Below are positions 51,039-60,670 of a stretch of DNA of 64,000 nucleotides, in pieces. Positions within the stretch are counted from its first letter, which is position 1, and the number at the start of each line of letters is the position of its first letter. Both the position numbers and the translations under genes were made by a program. The notes below the pieces were generated by a model. It did not search any database. It worked only from the letters and a program-made list of their open reading frames with translations, and was not told the origin of the DNA. Origin of the DNA: Pseudohongiella spirulinae (GTDB taxonomy: Bacteria; Pseudomonadota; Gammaproteobacteria; Pseudomonadales; Pseudohongiellaceae); the NCBI RefSeq assembly GCF_001444425.1, contig NZ_CP013189.1:930001-994000 (forward strand), written 5' to 3'.

Positions 51039-52964
51039 ATGATAAGAACAAAACGATTAATTTCAGCGTTGGCACTGGGAGCATCTGCCCTGATGTGTAC
51101 ACCGCTGGCGATAAGCCAGTCCGGCACCAGCGTTTACGAGGGCGACTGGCCTGACTATAACGGCAATATGGCTGCTCAGCGTTATTCGCCGCTTGACCAG
51201 ATCAATGCTGATAATGTCGAGTCATTACAGTTGGCGTGGCGGTTTTCAACAGCAAATTTTGGTCCGAACCCAGAATTTAACGCGACTTTCACGCCACTGG
51301 AAGTTGATGGTGTGCTCTACACGCCGGTCGGCGCACATCGGGATATCGCGGCGATTGACGCCACCAGTGGACAGTTGCTGTGGCTGTGGCGTCCCCAGGA
51401 AGGTGAGCGTTATGACGCCGCGCCACGTAAAGGGTCGGGCCGTGGTGTAGCGTTCTGGAGCGACGGAGACAAGCGTCGCATTCTGACCATTACTCCTGGT
51501 TTCTACCTGGTATCGCTTGACGCTGATACAGGCCTGCCGGATCCGGAGTTCGGTAATAATGGCATCATCGATATGCAGGAAGGCCTGCGTCTCGGGCCAG
51601 GTCGCGAAGATATCGATATCGGTTCTTCCATGCCACCCTTTGTGATGAACAATGTCGTGGTGGTGGGGCCTGCCATGGCTGTGTCCATGCGTCCGCCCTC
51701 AAAAGCCAATGTTAAAGGCGATGTCCGTGCCTACGACGTGCGCACCGGTGAGCACCTTTGGACGTTTCACACCATTCCCCGTCCGGGTGAGTTCGGTTAT
51801 GACACCTGGTTGAATAACAGTGCAGACTTCACAGGCAATACCGGCGTCTGGGCGCCAATGTCCGGTGATCCGGAGCTCGGACATGTCTATCTGCCAGTAG
51901 AAGCGCCCACTGGGGACCGATTTGGTGGTGATCGCCCGGGTGATAACCTGTTTGGCACAAGTCTGGTCGCTGTTGATGTCAACACAGGTGAGCGTCAGTG
52001 GCATTATCAGATCATTCGCCACGATATCTGGGACTGGGATAATCCGGCTGCCCCGATTCTGGCCGACCTTCCAAATGGCCGCAAAATAGTCATGCAGGTC
52101 ACCAAGCAGTCTTATGTGTATACATTTGATCGTGAAACCGGTGAGCCGATCTGGCCAATTGAAGACCTGCCGGTACCGGCAGGAGATGTGCCAGGCGAGT
52201 GGTATGCTGCAACCCAGCCATTCCCGACCAAGCCGGCTGGTTTCGATCGTCAGGGCATCAATATCGATGACTTGATCGATTTTACCCCTGAGCTGCGCGA
52301 AGCCGCCCTGGAAGCTATCAAGCCATTCCGTCTGGGTACCAATCTGTATTCGCCGCCGTCACAAAAAGACGCACCTGATGGTACGCAGGGAACACTGAGC
52401 TTGCCATCTGCAACAGGTGGCGCGAACTGGGAAGGTGCCGCGATGGATCCGGAGACAGGTATGCTGTATGTACCTTCCCGCACAGTTGTGGCTGTGCTTT
52501 CAGTCGATAAGGATCCGCGTTCAGATATAGACTTCAGCATGGCTTTGGGCGTTCGTCCGCCGCGTGCCGAAGGCCTTCCTATCGTCAAGCCGCCATATGG
52601 CCGTATTACAGCCATTGATATGAATAGTGGTGATCATGTATGGATGATTGCGAACGCCGATACGCCACCCAATATTGCCAACAACCCGGCTCTGGAAGGC
52701 GTGGATCTGCCGCGCACTGGTGTTGAAACGCGCTCAGGTGTACTGCTGACCAAGACTCTGCTGTTTGCAGGTGAAGGTACAGGCGGCGGTCCGATGCTGC
52801 GTGCTCACGATAAAGAAACCGGTGAAATCATTGCCGAGATTGAAATGCCCGGCACTCAGACCGGTCAGCCGTTTACCTATGAGCACAATGGCAAGCAGTA
52901 CGTGGCAATGGTTGTCAGTGCTCGCGGTCAGCCCTCAGAGTTGGTTGCCTACGCCTTGCCGTAA
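51039..52964 (+). CDS. PQQ-dependent dehydrogenase (haem-free)
   Basis: 641 aa. Signal peptide to about residue 29, then the quinoprotein propeller starting WPDYNGNMAAQRYSPLDQIN, with repeated blade motifs throughout. Very similar in order and motifs to the protein at 43.2-45.4 kb but without its cytochrome domain, so electrons must go to a separate acceptor. GGGGAG lies 6 nt before the ATG. Two YceI genes follow at short spacing, suggesting one operon. Substrate not inferable; no PQQ biosynthesis gene is in the window. Confidence 0.9.
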   Translation: MIRTKRLISALALGASALMCTPLAISQSGTSVYEGDWPDYNGNMAAQRYSPLDQINADNVESLQLAWRFSTANFGPNPEFNATFTPLEVDGVLYTPVGAHRDIAAIDATSGQLLWLWRPQEGERYDAAPRKGSGRGVAFWSDGDKRRILTITPGFYLVSLDADTGLPDPEFGNNGIIDMQEGLRLGPGREDIDIGSSMPPFVMNNVVVVGPAMAVSMRPPSKANVKGDVRAYDVRTGEHLWTFHTIPRPGEFGYDTWLNNSADFTGNTGVWAPMSGDPELGHVYLPVEAPTGDRFGGDRPGDNLFGTSLVAVDVNTGERQWHYQIIRHDIWDWDNPAAPILADLPNGRKIVMQVTKQSYVYTFDRETGEPIWPIEDLPVPAGDVPGEWYAATQPFPTKPAGFDRQGINIDDLIDFTPELREAALEAIKPFRLGTNLYSPPSQKDAPDGTQGTLSLPSATGGANWEGAAMDPETGMLYVPSRTVVAVLSVDKDPRSDIDFSMALGVRPPRAEGLPIVKPPYGRITAIDMNSGDHVWMIANADTPPNIANNPALEGVDLPRTGVETRSGVLLTKTLLFAGEGTGGGPMLRAHDKETGEIIAEIEMPGTQTGQPFTYEHNGKQYVAMVVSARGQPSELVAYALP

Positions 52965-52990
52965 TTTGAAATATCAGGAGTAGTTTTGCT

Positions 52991-53563
52991 ATGCGTAAGA
53001 AAATTCTCGGAGCGGCGATTGCGCCGCTCCTGATGGCCAGCAGTCTTTCAGCCAATGCCGCTACCTGGGTGATGGATCCGGAAGACTCGAGTGTGGTGTT
53101 CAAGTATTCGTATTCGGGAACGCCATATGAAGGTGAGTTTAGAAATGTCGAAGCGGTTTTTGAAATTGACCCGCTCAGCCCCGGTGACTGTAAATTTGAA
53201 GTGACTATCCCTATTATTGACACCTATGTTGATGATGAAGAGACGTTGAGTTACTTGCTGGATGTGGAACTGTTCGATGTGGATCAGTTTCCGTATGCCC
53301 GTTTTGAGGCAACCCAGTGTCGGTTGGAAGCGGGCAGCGCGTTTGTAGCTGATGGCATGCTAACTATCCGCGATCAGACTCAACCAATCAGTTTTCCGTT
53401 CGACCTGAATGTGAATATTGATGGCGGTTTGCGCTTTAATTTGACCAGTGAAGTCACTATCCAGCGTCTGGATTATGGTGTCGGTCTGGGATACTGGGCC
53501 AACACATCAGCCATTCCAAATGAGGTGACTATTGCCGTCGACGTTTACGCTGTAAAGCAGTAA
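52991..53563 (+). CDS. YceI-family periplasmic protein
   Basis: 190 aa. Signal peptide (MRKKILGAAIAPLLMASSLS, cleaved near residue 24), then the YceI lipocalin-like barrel: SSVVFKYSYSGTPYEGEFRN, and the later DGMLTIRDQTQPISFPF. YceI proteins bind polyisoprenoid chains such as ubiquinone tails. It lies 26 nt after the PQQ dehydrogenase stop; AGGAG precedes the ATG. Confidence 0.92.
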   Translation: MRKKILGAAIAPLLMASSLSANAATWVMDPEDSSVVFKYSYSGTPYEGEFRNVEAVFEIDPLSPGDCKFEVTIPIIDTYVDDEETLSYLLDVELFDVDQFPYARFEATQCRLEAGSAFVADGMLTIRDQTQPISFPFDLNVNIDGGLRFNLTSEVTIQRLDYGVGLGYWANTSAIPNEVTIAVDVYAVKQ

Positions 53564-53596
53564 AAGCGCCAAGACGACTATTTATAGGATAACAAA

Positions 53597-54244
53597 ATGT
53601 TTGCTACATTCTTTAGTCAATATCGCCACGTTGTCGCTGTTGCGGCATCATCAGTTTTGCTGGTGTCCTGTGATCGATTGATCACACCCGACTTTGAGAC
53701 CAGCGTTCAGGAGCTGCGCGGTGGTGCCTACACCCTGGATAAAGATCATGCCTCACTGGTATGGAAGATCAATCACCTTGGTTTTTCCAACTATGTAGGC
53801 CGTTTTAATGATTTTGATGCGACTCTGGATTTTGACGCTGAAAATGTTGCGGCGTCCAGCCTGGAAGTGATTATCGATACTGCGTCGCTGGATGTTAATA
53901 ATCCTGCATTTGCTGACGATCTGCGTGGTGATGCCTGGTTTAATGTGGAGACCTACCCGCAGGCAATTTATCGCACAACCTCCTTGCTGGAAACTGTTGA
54001 CGAGGACACATTTGTGTTTGCGGGTGAGTTGACTTTGCTGGGAACAACAGCACCAGTGAATATTACAGTGGACTTCAACGGGGGTGGCAGAAACTTCCTG
54101 ACCCGTCGTTATACGCTGGGGTTCGCCGCGACTGCTGAATTCAAGCGATCAGAGTTCGGTCTGGATAATATGGTGGCTTTTGGCATCGGTGATGACATCG
54201 AGCTGGAAGTTCACGTTGAGTTCCAGGAAGCTCAGTCTGAGTAA
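53597..54244 (+). CDS. YceI-family lipoprotein
   Basis: 215 aa. Lipobox VSC at Cys25 followed by Asp at +2, the classical signal for retention in the inner membrane. The YceI barrel follows: YTLDKDHASLVWKINHLGFS, NYVGRFNDFDATLDFD and FAGELTLLGTTAPV. As an inner-membrane-anchored YceI next to a soluble YceI and a PQQ dehydrogenase, it may help link the dehydrogenase to the quinone pool (inference). Confidence 0.9.
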   Translation: MFATFFSQYRHVVAVAASSVLLVSCDRLITPDFETSVQELRGGAYTLDKDHASLVWKINHLGFSNYVGRFNDFDATLDFDAENVAASSLEVIIDTASLDVNNPAFADDLRGDAWFNVETYPQAIYRTTSLLETVDEDTFVFAGELTLLGTTAPVNITVDFNGGGRNFLTRRYTLGFAATAEFKRSEFGLDNMVAFGIGDDIELEVHVEFQEAQSE

Positions 54245-54263
54245 GCCTGCGTAAAACAAAAAA

Positions 54264-54296
54264 GCTGATCAGGGTTTGCCTTGATCAGCTTTTTTT
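54264..54296. terminator. Intrinsic terminator of the PQQ/YceI operon
   Basis: GCTGATCA and TGATCAGC with a 10-nt loop, flanked by A and T runs; can act in both directions. Confidence 0.9.
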
Positions 54297-54331
54297 GTGT
54301 CTGGTGTTTTGTCAGACTAAATGCCAGACAT

Positions 54332-54366
54332 AAAAAAAGCCCCGGTCATGTGACCGGGGCTTTTTT
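54332..54366. terminator. Intrinsic terminator of the TonB receptor gene
   Basis: GCCCCGGTCA and TGACCGGGGC, a 10-bp perfect stem with a 2-nt loop, flanked by seven A and six T. Lies 22 nt beyond the receptor stop; bidirectional. Confidence 0.9.
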
Positions 54367-54387
54367 GTTCAAGCGATCTATGTCAGA

Positions 54388-57300
54388 TCAGAATCGCTTG
54401 GTCAGGCCAACCTCGAAGGTGCGACCCAGCGGGTTGCCGATACGCGGATCGTAACCCAGCTCCTGACGTGATTCCGGCGGCATTTCGTCGGCGATGTTCA
54501 CGATAGAAGCGTTCAGAGTAGCGTCCCAGCGAACCAGGTCCAGGGTGTAATGGAAGTCCATGGAGATCCAATCTTCACCGTATACACCATAGAGGCTTGG
54601 GCCAAATGGTGTAGTGGTGCCTGGTTGACGTCCGGCCGGGGTCAGCGCTGCATCACCCACGCGAGAGCCGTCAGCATTAAAGTAACGATCGTCTTTCACG
54701 CCCTTGATGTATTGTGCTGTCAGACGGAAGTTGTGATCACCCTGCGCATAGTTTGCAGTGATATTGCCGCGCCATTCAGAAATCGCGTTAGCAATGGTGG
54801 CAAAGTTCAGGAAGCCCAGACGGTTTGCGCCCGGATCAATCTGATAGCCATCAAGTACAGTTTCTGTGTAACGGAACTTGTTGACCTTGGTCGCATTGGC
54901 GCTGAATGTCAGATCACCAGAGAAGGCAGGCATGCCATAAGTGGTCTGAATATCAAAACCAGCGGTTAGCTGACCCGGACCGTTACCGTAGTCTGTGCGA
55001 ACCTGTGCAAAGTCATTAGCAGTTGTCACACCTTGCACACAGCTACCGTTGAACACGATTCGGCCAGCCAGAGGATGCGAGCAGTCTGCCAGTGCAGAAC
55101 CGTTGGTCGGCACTGTGGTAGAACCAGCCGGCGGAATGCTGAATACAGCACTGGCTACCTGGTTGGCTGATGCCAACAGGCCGAGTTCGTTTTCAGTTTC
55201 AATATTGAAGTAATCAATGATGAAGCGGAAGTCGCTACCGGCGGTAAGACCTTCGGATTGCCAGATGAAGCCAGAGCTCCAAACGGTTGCTTCTTCTGGT
55301 TGAATGTCAGAACGGGTGACCGTCTGTGCACCACGCCAGTTACCACCGGCAATGGTGAAGCTGTTGGTGCCGTTGGTCACTTCGCCAGGAATGACACCTG
55401 CGCCTGGTGCCTGGTAGTTGGTGCCATAAGAACCACGCACAGACATGTTATCAGTAATGCTCCACTGACCGGACACTTTGTATACTGTCGAATCCAGACC
55501 GCCTGAGAATTCCTCATAACGAGCCGCAGCAGACAGGTATACATTGTCCAGTACCGGCAAGCTCAGCTCGCCAAATACAGAGGTCTGATCCTGCCATGTC
55601 TTGTCAGCGGGGTTGGTGCCGAAGAACTGGAAGGGACCGGGACGGTCAGGTGTACAACCATTGTACAGTGGGTCAGTCGGGTCACGTGGCACCTGGCCTT
55701 CAGTTTCCGGCCACTGACACGGCTGGCTGCCATTGTACAGAGGATCTGTGACAGCTTCAGTGTTTTCAGTTTTACGCCACTGAGCACCAGCCGCCCATGC
55801 TACGATGCCGCCAGGCAGTTCCAGCGGAGTTTCTCCACTGAAGACCGCGTCGAATGTCACGTTCCAGTTGGTGTCCTCGGCAGCTCGCGGGTTGAACAGC
55901 CATTCAATCAACTCATCGGGATTCTCGGAGCCTGGCACGTAGTTAGGGTTGGCCAGACCGTAAACCGGCTGCTGCGCAAAGTTGGTTGCAAACGGATTGT
56001 ACCATGAGCATCCGGCACTGCCTGCCAGGGCGGGGTTCTGGGTCCCAAAGCGGTTTGGATCCAGATCCGGTACGTTACAGTTGGCGCCACCGAAACCATT
56101 CAGGGCTTCCTGTACACGGTACAGCATCATGTCGGGGCTGTCGGCATACAGAATTGAATGGTTATAGGTCGCTGCGATGTCGTAAGTGATACCACTTTCG
56201 AATTCGCCCTCGAAACCGGTTGCCAAGTGCGCAAACTTGTTGCGGATCTTGCTGGGTGTGGAGTACTTGCCATCTTCAGCAAAAGTATCCAGACCACCGT
56301 GTGCGAAGGCGCGGTATGTGATTGGTGTGAAACCAGAAGTCAGACCAAACAGAGGACTGTTTACCCAACCAGTGCGCTGTGCGAATTCAGCTGCATACGG
56401 ATTGTTCATTGGCACATGAAGCTGATAGGTCGCGCCGCCATGAATAGCGGGGCCACGAATCACAGGCTGAGAAGGCGAACCATACTGGTACGGAGTGTCA
56501 ACCATTGAGTAGGCAGCACGCACGTAGAAATCCATACGATCGTTGACTTCGGTTTTTACCTGGCCGTACAGACGATAAATATCGTTGTCTGATACTACGT
56601 TGTAATACGGAATGTAGTTGTACAGACAGGTAAATGAATCGCGGTAAACACCACCAACGGCTTCACAGGAGTCTTGAGTGAAATCAGACAGTACACCACC
56701 GATCGGGTTGCCCCAGTCGCCAGCGCCATTGCTTGATGCAGGGTTATAAACCGGGTTAGCCGGCAGAGGTCCACGAGGCAGGTAGCCTGCCAGGTTGGTC
56801 AGTGTTGACCAGGGAGCCGGGTTTTCACCATAAGACAGATCTGTGAACGGGCGGTCTTTTGCGTCCAGGCGTGAACGATGCTCCCATTGTGCGGCCAGGA
56901 TTACATCGGTGGTCGGGCCACCGAAGCCGCCGATGATGCCGAAGGAGTAATCACCGTCAGAACCGTCTATAGCCTTGTAGGAAGACTGGATCTCGACGCC
57001 GTCAAAACTGTCACGGCTGATAAAGTTAACAACACCGCCGGTCGCGTCGGCACCGTAGGTCACAGCAGCACCGTCTTTCAGAATTTCGGTACGTGCCAGT
57101 GCGATTGATGGAATAACAGAGGTGTTCTGTGTAACTCGACGACCATTGAACAGTGACAATGTTTTGTCAGAGCCAATGCCGCGCAGGTTGTAGCTAACGC
57201 TACCTGTCAGGCCAGCACCACCAAAGTAGTGTGATTCACCGGTCGTGGCGCCGGAGATACTCAGGCTTTTAGCGAATTCCAGCGCAGAAGGTGAACCGGA

Positions 57301-57480
57301 CAGTTTCAGGTCTTCCGCGTTGTAAACCTCAACCGGCAGGGCAGCGTCAACTGGCGTGCCGCGAATCAAGGAACCGGTTACAACGACTTCTTCGATTTCC
57401 GGTTGCTGCTGTGCAAACACCAGGGTTGGTGCAACCAGTGATGCACAAGCGATACACCGGTACAGTTCTTTTAATCTCAT
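54388..57480 (-). CDS. TonB-dependent outer-membrane receptor
   Basis: 1030 aa. Signal peptide ending VFAQ, a TonB-box-like start EIEEVVVTGSLIRG, a plug domain to about residue 160, and a 22-strand barrel ending GRTFEVGLTKRF with a terminal Phe. It belongs to the large receptor type seen in Caulobacter- or Xanthomonas-like oligotrophs that take up sugars or peptides rather than iron chelates, but substrate is unknown. Seven G lie upstream of the ATG, and a 14-bp palindrome (57512-57525) lies in the promoter region. It is divergent from a secreted hydrolase. Confidence 0.93.
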   Translation of the reverse strand: MRLKELYRCIACASLVAPTLVFAQQQPEIEEVVVTGSLIRGTPVDAALPVEVYNAEDLKLSGSPSALEFAKSLSISGATTGESHYFGGAGLTGSVSYNLRGIGSDKTLSLFNGRRVTQNTSVIPSIALARTEILKDGAAVTYGADATGGVVNFISRDSFDGVEIQSSYKAIDGSDGDYSFGIIGGFGGPTTDVILAAQWEHRSRLDAKDRPFTDLSYGENPAPWSTLTNLAGYLPRGPLPANPVYNPASSNGAGDWGNPIGGVLSDFTQDSCEAVGGVYRDSFTCLYNYIPYYNVVSDNDIYRLYGQVKTEVNDRMDFYVRAAYSMVDTPYQYGSPSQPVIRGPAIHGGATYQLHVPMNNPYAAEFAQRTGWVNSPLFGLTSGFTPITYRAFAHGGLDTFAEDGKYSTPSKIRNKFAHLATGFEGEFESGITYDIAATYNHSILYADSPDMMLYRVQEALNGFGGANCNVPDLDPNRFGTQNPALAGSAGCSWYNPFATNFAQQPVYGLANPNYVPGSENPDELIEWLFNPRAAEDTNWNVTFDAVFSGETPLELPGGIVAWAAGAQWRKTENTEAVTDPLYNGSQPCQWPETEGQVPRDPTDPLYNGCTPDRPGPFQFFGTNPADKTWQDQTSVFGELSLPVLDNVYLSAAARYEEFSGGLDSTVYKVSGQWSITDNMSVRGSYGTNYQAPGAGVIPGEVTNGTNSFTIAGGNWRGAQTVTRSDIQPEEATVWSSGFIWQSEGLTAGSDFRFIIDYFNIETENELGLLASANQVASAVFSIPPAGSTTVPTNGSALADCSHPLAGRIVFNGSCVQGVTTANDFAQVRTDYGNGPGQLTAGFDIQTTYGMPAFSGDLTFSANATKVNKFRYTETVLDGYQIDPGANRLGFLNFATIANAISEWRGNITANYAQGDHNFRLTAQYIKGVKDDRYFNADGSRVGDAALTPAGRQPGTTTPFGPSLYGVYGEDWISMDFHYTLDLVRWDATLNASIVNIADEMPPESRQELGYDPRIGNPLGRTFEVGLTKRF

Positions 57481-57880
57481 CGGGTTTCCCCCCCTTTGTA
57501 GTACTTATTTTTTAACTGCAGTTAAGTGTCCACCACATACACAAAACAGACACGCAAAAAATCGAATTGCCACTCGCCACGAGTGTCAAACCGATAAATG
57601 GCCTGGTTTCGCCTTTTGTTGTTGTTTTGTTATGGTGAATCGGGTGAATCAAATACTTCCGACGGCAGGTACTGCTCCAGAAGTGTTACCAATCTTCACA
57701 GAATGATCAGTTTGTTACCTTTCATAACACTTTGTTTTCAAATCAATTTCTGTGCGATCGATCGTTCGAAGGATAAACCAAGGAGATGAAGCGAGTCAAT
57801 TTTTTCACGGACAAGCGTTAATTAATGGTAAGACTGTTACACTTGGATCTGCCCAGCTTAATCAATTCCGGAGTTTTCAA
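57481..57880 (+). other. 400-nt divergent intergenic region
   Basis: Between the TonB receptor and the secreted hydrolase. It contains the palindrome TTAACTGCAGTTAA and the palindrome CGATCGATCG at 57755-57764. Small in-frame extensions of the hydrolase are present but lack coding character. No confident promoter hexamers were identified. Confidence 0.5.
57512..57525. promoter_or_regulatory. 14-bp palindrome upstream of the TonB receptor
   Basis: TTAACTGCAGTTAA is a perfect palindrome about 31 nt upstream of the receptor ATG. Size and position fit an operator for a dimeric repressor. The regulator is not in the window. Confidence 0.45.
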
Positions 57881-59164
57881 ATGAAGTTTATGACCTTGAG
57901 CGCAATCAGCTTGCCAGTTTTTCTGGGTTTGGCATCCAGCCTGTCACAGGCTCAGGCACAACTTCCCTGGGGGGACAGATTCGTACACGGCAGTCCGGAA
58001 CAAGTGGGCATATCTGCGGAACGCTTGCAGGCAAGCACTGACGGTTTGCAGGATTTTATCGATCGTGGCGAGATAGCCGGTGCTGTAGCGGCTGTAATCA
58101 AAGACGGGCGGCTGGTATATGCGCAAGCACTAGGCTTGCAGGACCGGGACAATGAGGTGCCAATGACGGTTGACTCGCTGTTCAGAACCTATTCCATGAC
58201 GCGCCCGGTGACCGCGTTGGGCATTATCATGTTACACGACAGGGGCTTGTTGAATGTCAATGATCCGCTGATCAAGTATCTGCCCGAGTTCGGCAATCAA
58301 AGGGTATTGTCAAATGCCGGATCGATGGATGTAAAGGCCAGCCGGGAGCGTCGCGGTGAGATCACGCTGGCACAACTGCTCACGCATACTTCTGGCATTG
58401 GCAGTCGCAGTTCAGCTCTTTATCGCCAATACAATGTGCATCGTTATGATCAGACTCTGGAGCAGGTGGTTGATAATGTGGCGGCATTGCCGCTGTTCGA
58501 AGACCCGGGCACAGCGTATCGGTACGGCATGCATGCAGAAATTCTGGGGCGTGTTATCGAACAGGTCTCGGGCATGGAGATTGACGCCTTTTTTGAGCAA
58601 TGGATATTCGAACCGCTTAAGATGACGGACACGGTTTTTTATGTGGATGAGCAGCGCGCAGCGCGGCTGGCGACGGTCTACCGCAAAGATGATGCTGGTA
58701 GTTTGCGGGCCCACGAAATGGAGAACATCCCGGTGACTAACCGGCGTGCCCTGAAGAGCGCCGGCGTAGGTCTGGTATCGTCGACTGCGGATTTCCTGAG
58801 ATTCTCATTGATGCTGCTTAATGAGGGGAGGATTGACGGGCAGCAGATTATAAGCGCCGAGGCCGCACAGATGATGGCCGTCAATGCTGTGCCTGACGAA
58901 TTGCTGCCCCTGGGCGGTTCCGGATACTGGGCTGGTTCCGGCTGGAGTCTGGGTGGCATGGCGGTTGTCATGGATCCGTCCGCTTACAATCATACGGTCA
59001 GCCCGGGTGAATACTGGTGGGACGGATCGGCCGGTACGCGTTACTGGATTGATCCGGTTGAAAATATGATCACCATCATTATGGCACAAGTGTCGCCGGC
59101 CAGTGGCGGTGGTTTCCGCGAACAATTCAAGACTGATGTATACGAGTCTTTGCAGAGGCAGTAG
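57881..59164 (+). CDS. Secreted beta-lactamase-fold serine hydrolase with S-x-x-R motif
   Basis: 427 aa from the ATG at 57881 (CGGAG 7 nt upstream). Signal peptide ending AQAQ. Beta-lactamase/penicillin-binding family (class C type) fold. The nucleophile motif reads S105-M-T-R108 instead of SxxK. The Tyr-containing second motif is AYRYGMHAEILGRVIE, and the third is GEYWWDGSAGTRYW. Members are esterases, peptidases or lactamases. The Lys-to-Arg change at the general-base position may alter or reduce activity, though it leaves the fold intact. Divergent from the TonB receptor. Confidence 0.88.
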   Translation: MKFMTLSAISLPVFLGLASSLSQAQAQLPWGDRFVHGSPEQVGISAERLQASTDGLQDFIDRGEIAGAVAAVIKDGRLVYAQALGLQDRDNEVPMTVDSLFRTYSMTRPVTALGIIMLHDRGLLNVNDPLIKYLPEFGNQRVLSNAGSMDVKASRERRGEITLAQLLTHTSGIGSRSSALYRQYNVHRYDQTLEQVVDNVAALPLFEDPGTAYRYGMHAEILGRVIEQVSGMEIDAFFEQWIFEPLKMTDTVFYVDEQRAARLATVYRKDDAGSLRAHEMENIPVTNRRALKSAGVGLVSSTADFLRFSLMLLNEGRIDGQQIISAEAAQMMAVNAVPDELLPLGGSGYWAGSGWSLGGMAVVMDPSAYNHTVSPGEYWWDGSAGTRYWIDPVENMITIIMAQVSPASGGGFREQFKTDVYESLQRQ

Positions 59165-59644
59165 TCAGGCTGACTTATCGGTACTCAATGCTGCAAAGCT
59201 GGCGTCCAGAAGGATGCGCAACTCCTCGGATCCCAGCTCTACTTCCAGTCCGCGGCGACCGGCACTGATATAAATCGTCTCGTGCTGTTGTGCGGACTGG
59301 TCGATGAAGCTGCGCAACTGTCGCTTCTGCGCCAGTGGGCTGACACCTCCCAGCACATAGCCTGTGCTACGTTGCACATCGGCGGCGGCCGCCATGCGGG
59401 TTTTTTTACCACCGGCGGCACGCGCCAGGGCCTTAAGATCCAGATGTGTGGCCACCGGCACAATGGCAACCAGCAATGCTTTTTCGTCCAGGCTGGCAAC
59501 CAGGGTCTTGAAAACGCGTTCCGGTGATACGCGCAATTTCTCCGCGGCCTCCAGCCCATAGGACGGATGCTCCGGGTCATGAGCATACTCGTGAATCACG
59601 TGACGGATGCTCTGGTTACGCAGCAGTTCAATGGCGGGTGTCAT
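59165..59644 (-). CDS. ybaK: Cys-tRNA(Pro) deacylase, YbaK family
   Basis: 159 aa. The YbaK/EbsC domain with VFKTLVASLDEKALLVAIVP, the lysine-rich KKTRMAAAADVQRSTGYVLG and GGVSPLAQKRQLRSFID is diagnostic. It hydrolyses Cys wrongly attached to tRNA-Pro. Cytosolic. It lies 16 nt downstream of the FAH gene on the same strand. Confidence 0.93.
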   Translation of the reverse strand: MTPAIELLRNQSIRHVIHEYAHDPEHPSYGLEAAEKLRVSPERVFKTLVASLDEKALLVAIVPVATHLDLKALARAAGGKKTRMAAAADVQRSTGYVLGGVSPLAQKRQLRSFIDQSAQQHETIYISAGRRGLEVELGSEELRILLDASFAALSTDKSA

Positions 59645-59660
59645 GGTGCGGGAGAATCAC

Positions 59661-60584
59661 TTATTCCGAAGCAACAACACGCTGCTGAATTTCACCCAGT
59701 CCATCAATGCCAACCCGCACCGAATCACCCGGTTGAAGATATTGTGGCGGGTTCATGCCATCGCCCACGCCTTCCGGGGTGCCGGTGTAAATGAGGTCAC
59801 CCGGTTCCAACGTCATAAACTGACTCAGATAACTGACGATTTCAGCAACGCCAAAGACCATCTGATTGGTGTTACCGTTTTGTCGGATCTGACCATTGAC
59901 TTCGGACCAGATTTGAAGATTCTGGATGTCATCAATGCTGTCACGGCTGACCAGGTGCGGTCCAAACGGTGCAAAAGAATCGGCACTTTTACCCTTCACA
60001 AATTGCCCGCCCCGTTCACGTTGAAAGGCGCGCTCGGATACATCGTTTCCGGTGGTGTAGCCGGCGACATGGTCAAGGGCCTCTTCGACTGACACATACT
60101 TGGCCTTTTTGCCAATGACCACAACCAGCTCTGACTCGTAGTCCAGTTTGGTAGCGCTTCGAGGAGAAATGATTGGATCTGAGGGGTTGGCCAGCGCGGT
60201 AATGGCCTTCATGAACACCAGCGGTTCGGTCGGGACCTCTACCGCCATCTCAGCGGCGTGATCGATATAGTTGAAGCCGATTGCGATGATCTTGCGCACG
60301 CCATTAACCGGCGCTGCCAGACGCTGCTCACCACGCACTGCAGGCAATTGATCCAGCGGTATGCTGGCAATGCGCTGCAGGCTTTCGTCAGAAAGCTGCG
60401 ACGGCGTAATGTCCTCGACAAATCCTGACAGATCACGGATCTGCCCCTGATCATCAATAAGTCCCGGTCTCTCCATGCCGGGCTGGCCAAAGCGAACCAG
60501 GGTCAGTTCGGCCGCCTGAGCGATATTGATGCAGAACAATAAGGAGAGAGACAGCAGCAATTTGGGTGATCTGTGCATTTTCAT
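59661..60584 (-). CDS. Exported fumarylacetoacetate hydrolase-family protein
   Basis: 307 aa. The first 24 residues form a clear signal peptide (LLLSLSLLFCINIAQA). The FAH domain follows, with metal ligands E150 and E152 in the KLDYESELVVVIGK stretch and D181 in TGNDVSERAF. FAH-fold enzymes are normally cytosolic, cleaving or isomerising acylpyruvates, so export is unusual. A second ATG two codons later is an alternative start (AGG upstream). It is divergent from the amidohydrolase gene. Confidence 0.9.
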   Translation of the reverse strand: MKMHRSPKLLLSLSLLFCINIAQAAELTLVRFGQPGMERPGLIDDQGQIRDLSGFVEDITPSQLSDESLQRIASIPLDQLPAVRGEQRLAAPVNGVRKIIAIGFNYIDHAAEMAVEVPTEPLVFMKAITALANPSDPIISPRSATKLDYESELVVVIGKKAKYVSVEEALDHVAGYTTGNDVSERAFQRERGGQFVKGKSADSFAPFGPHLVSRDSIDDIQNLQIWSEVNGQIRQNGNTNQMVFGVAEIVSYLSQFMTLEPGDLIYTGTPEGVGDGMNPPQYLQPGDSVRVGIDGLGEIQQRVVASE

Positions 60585-60670
60585 AGCCTGTTATTATTGA
60601 ATTTGAATTAACTAGGGTAAACTCAATGTTATCCCTTGTTATGAGTCTTATCTAGCCGGAAGTTCAAGTT

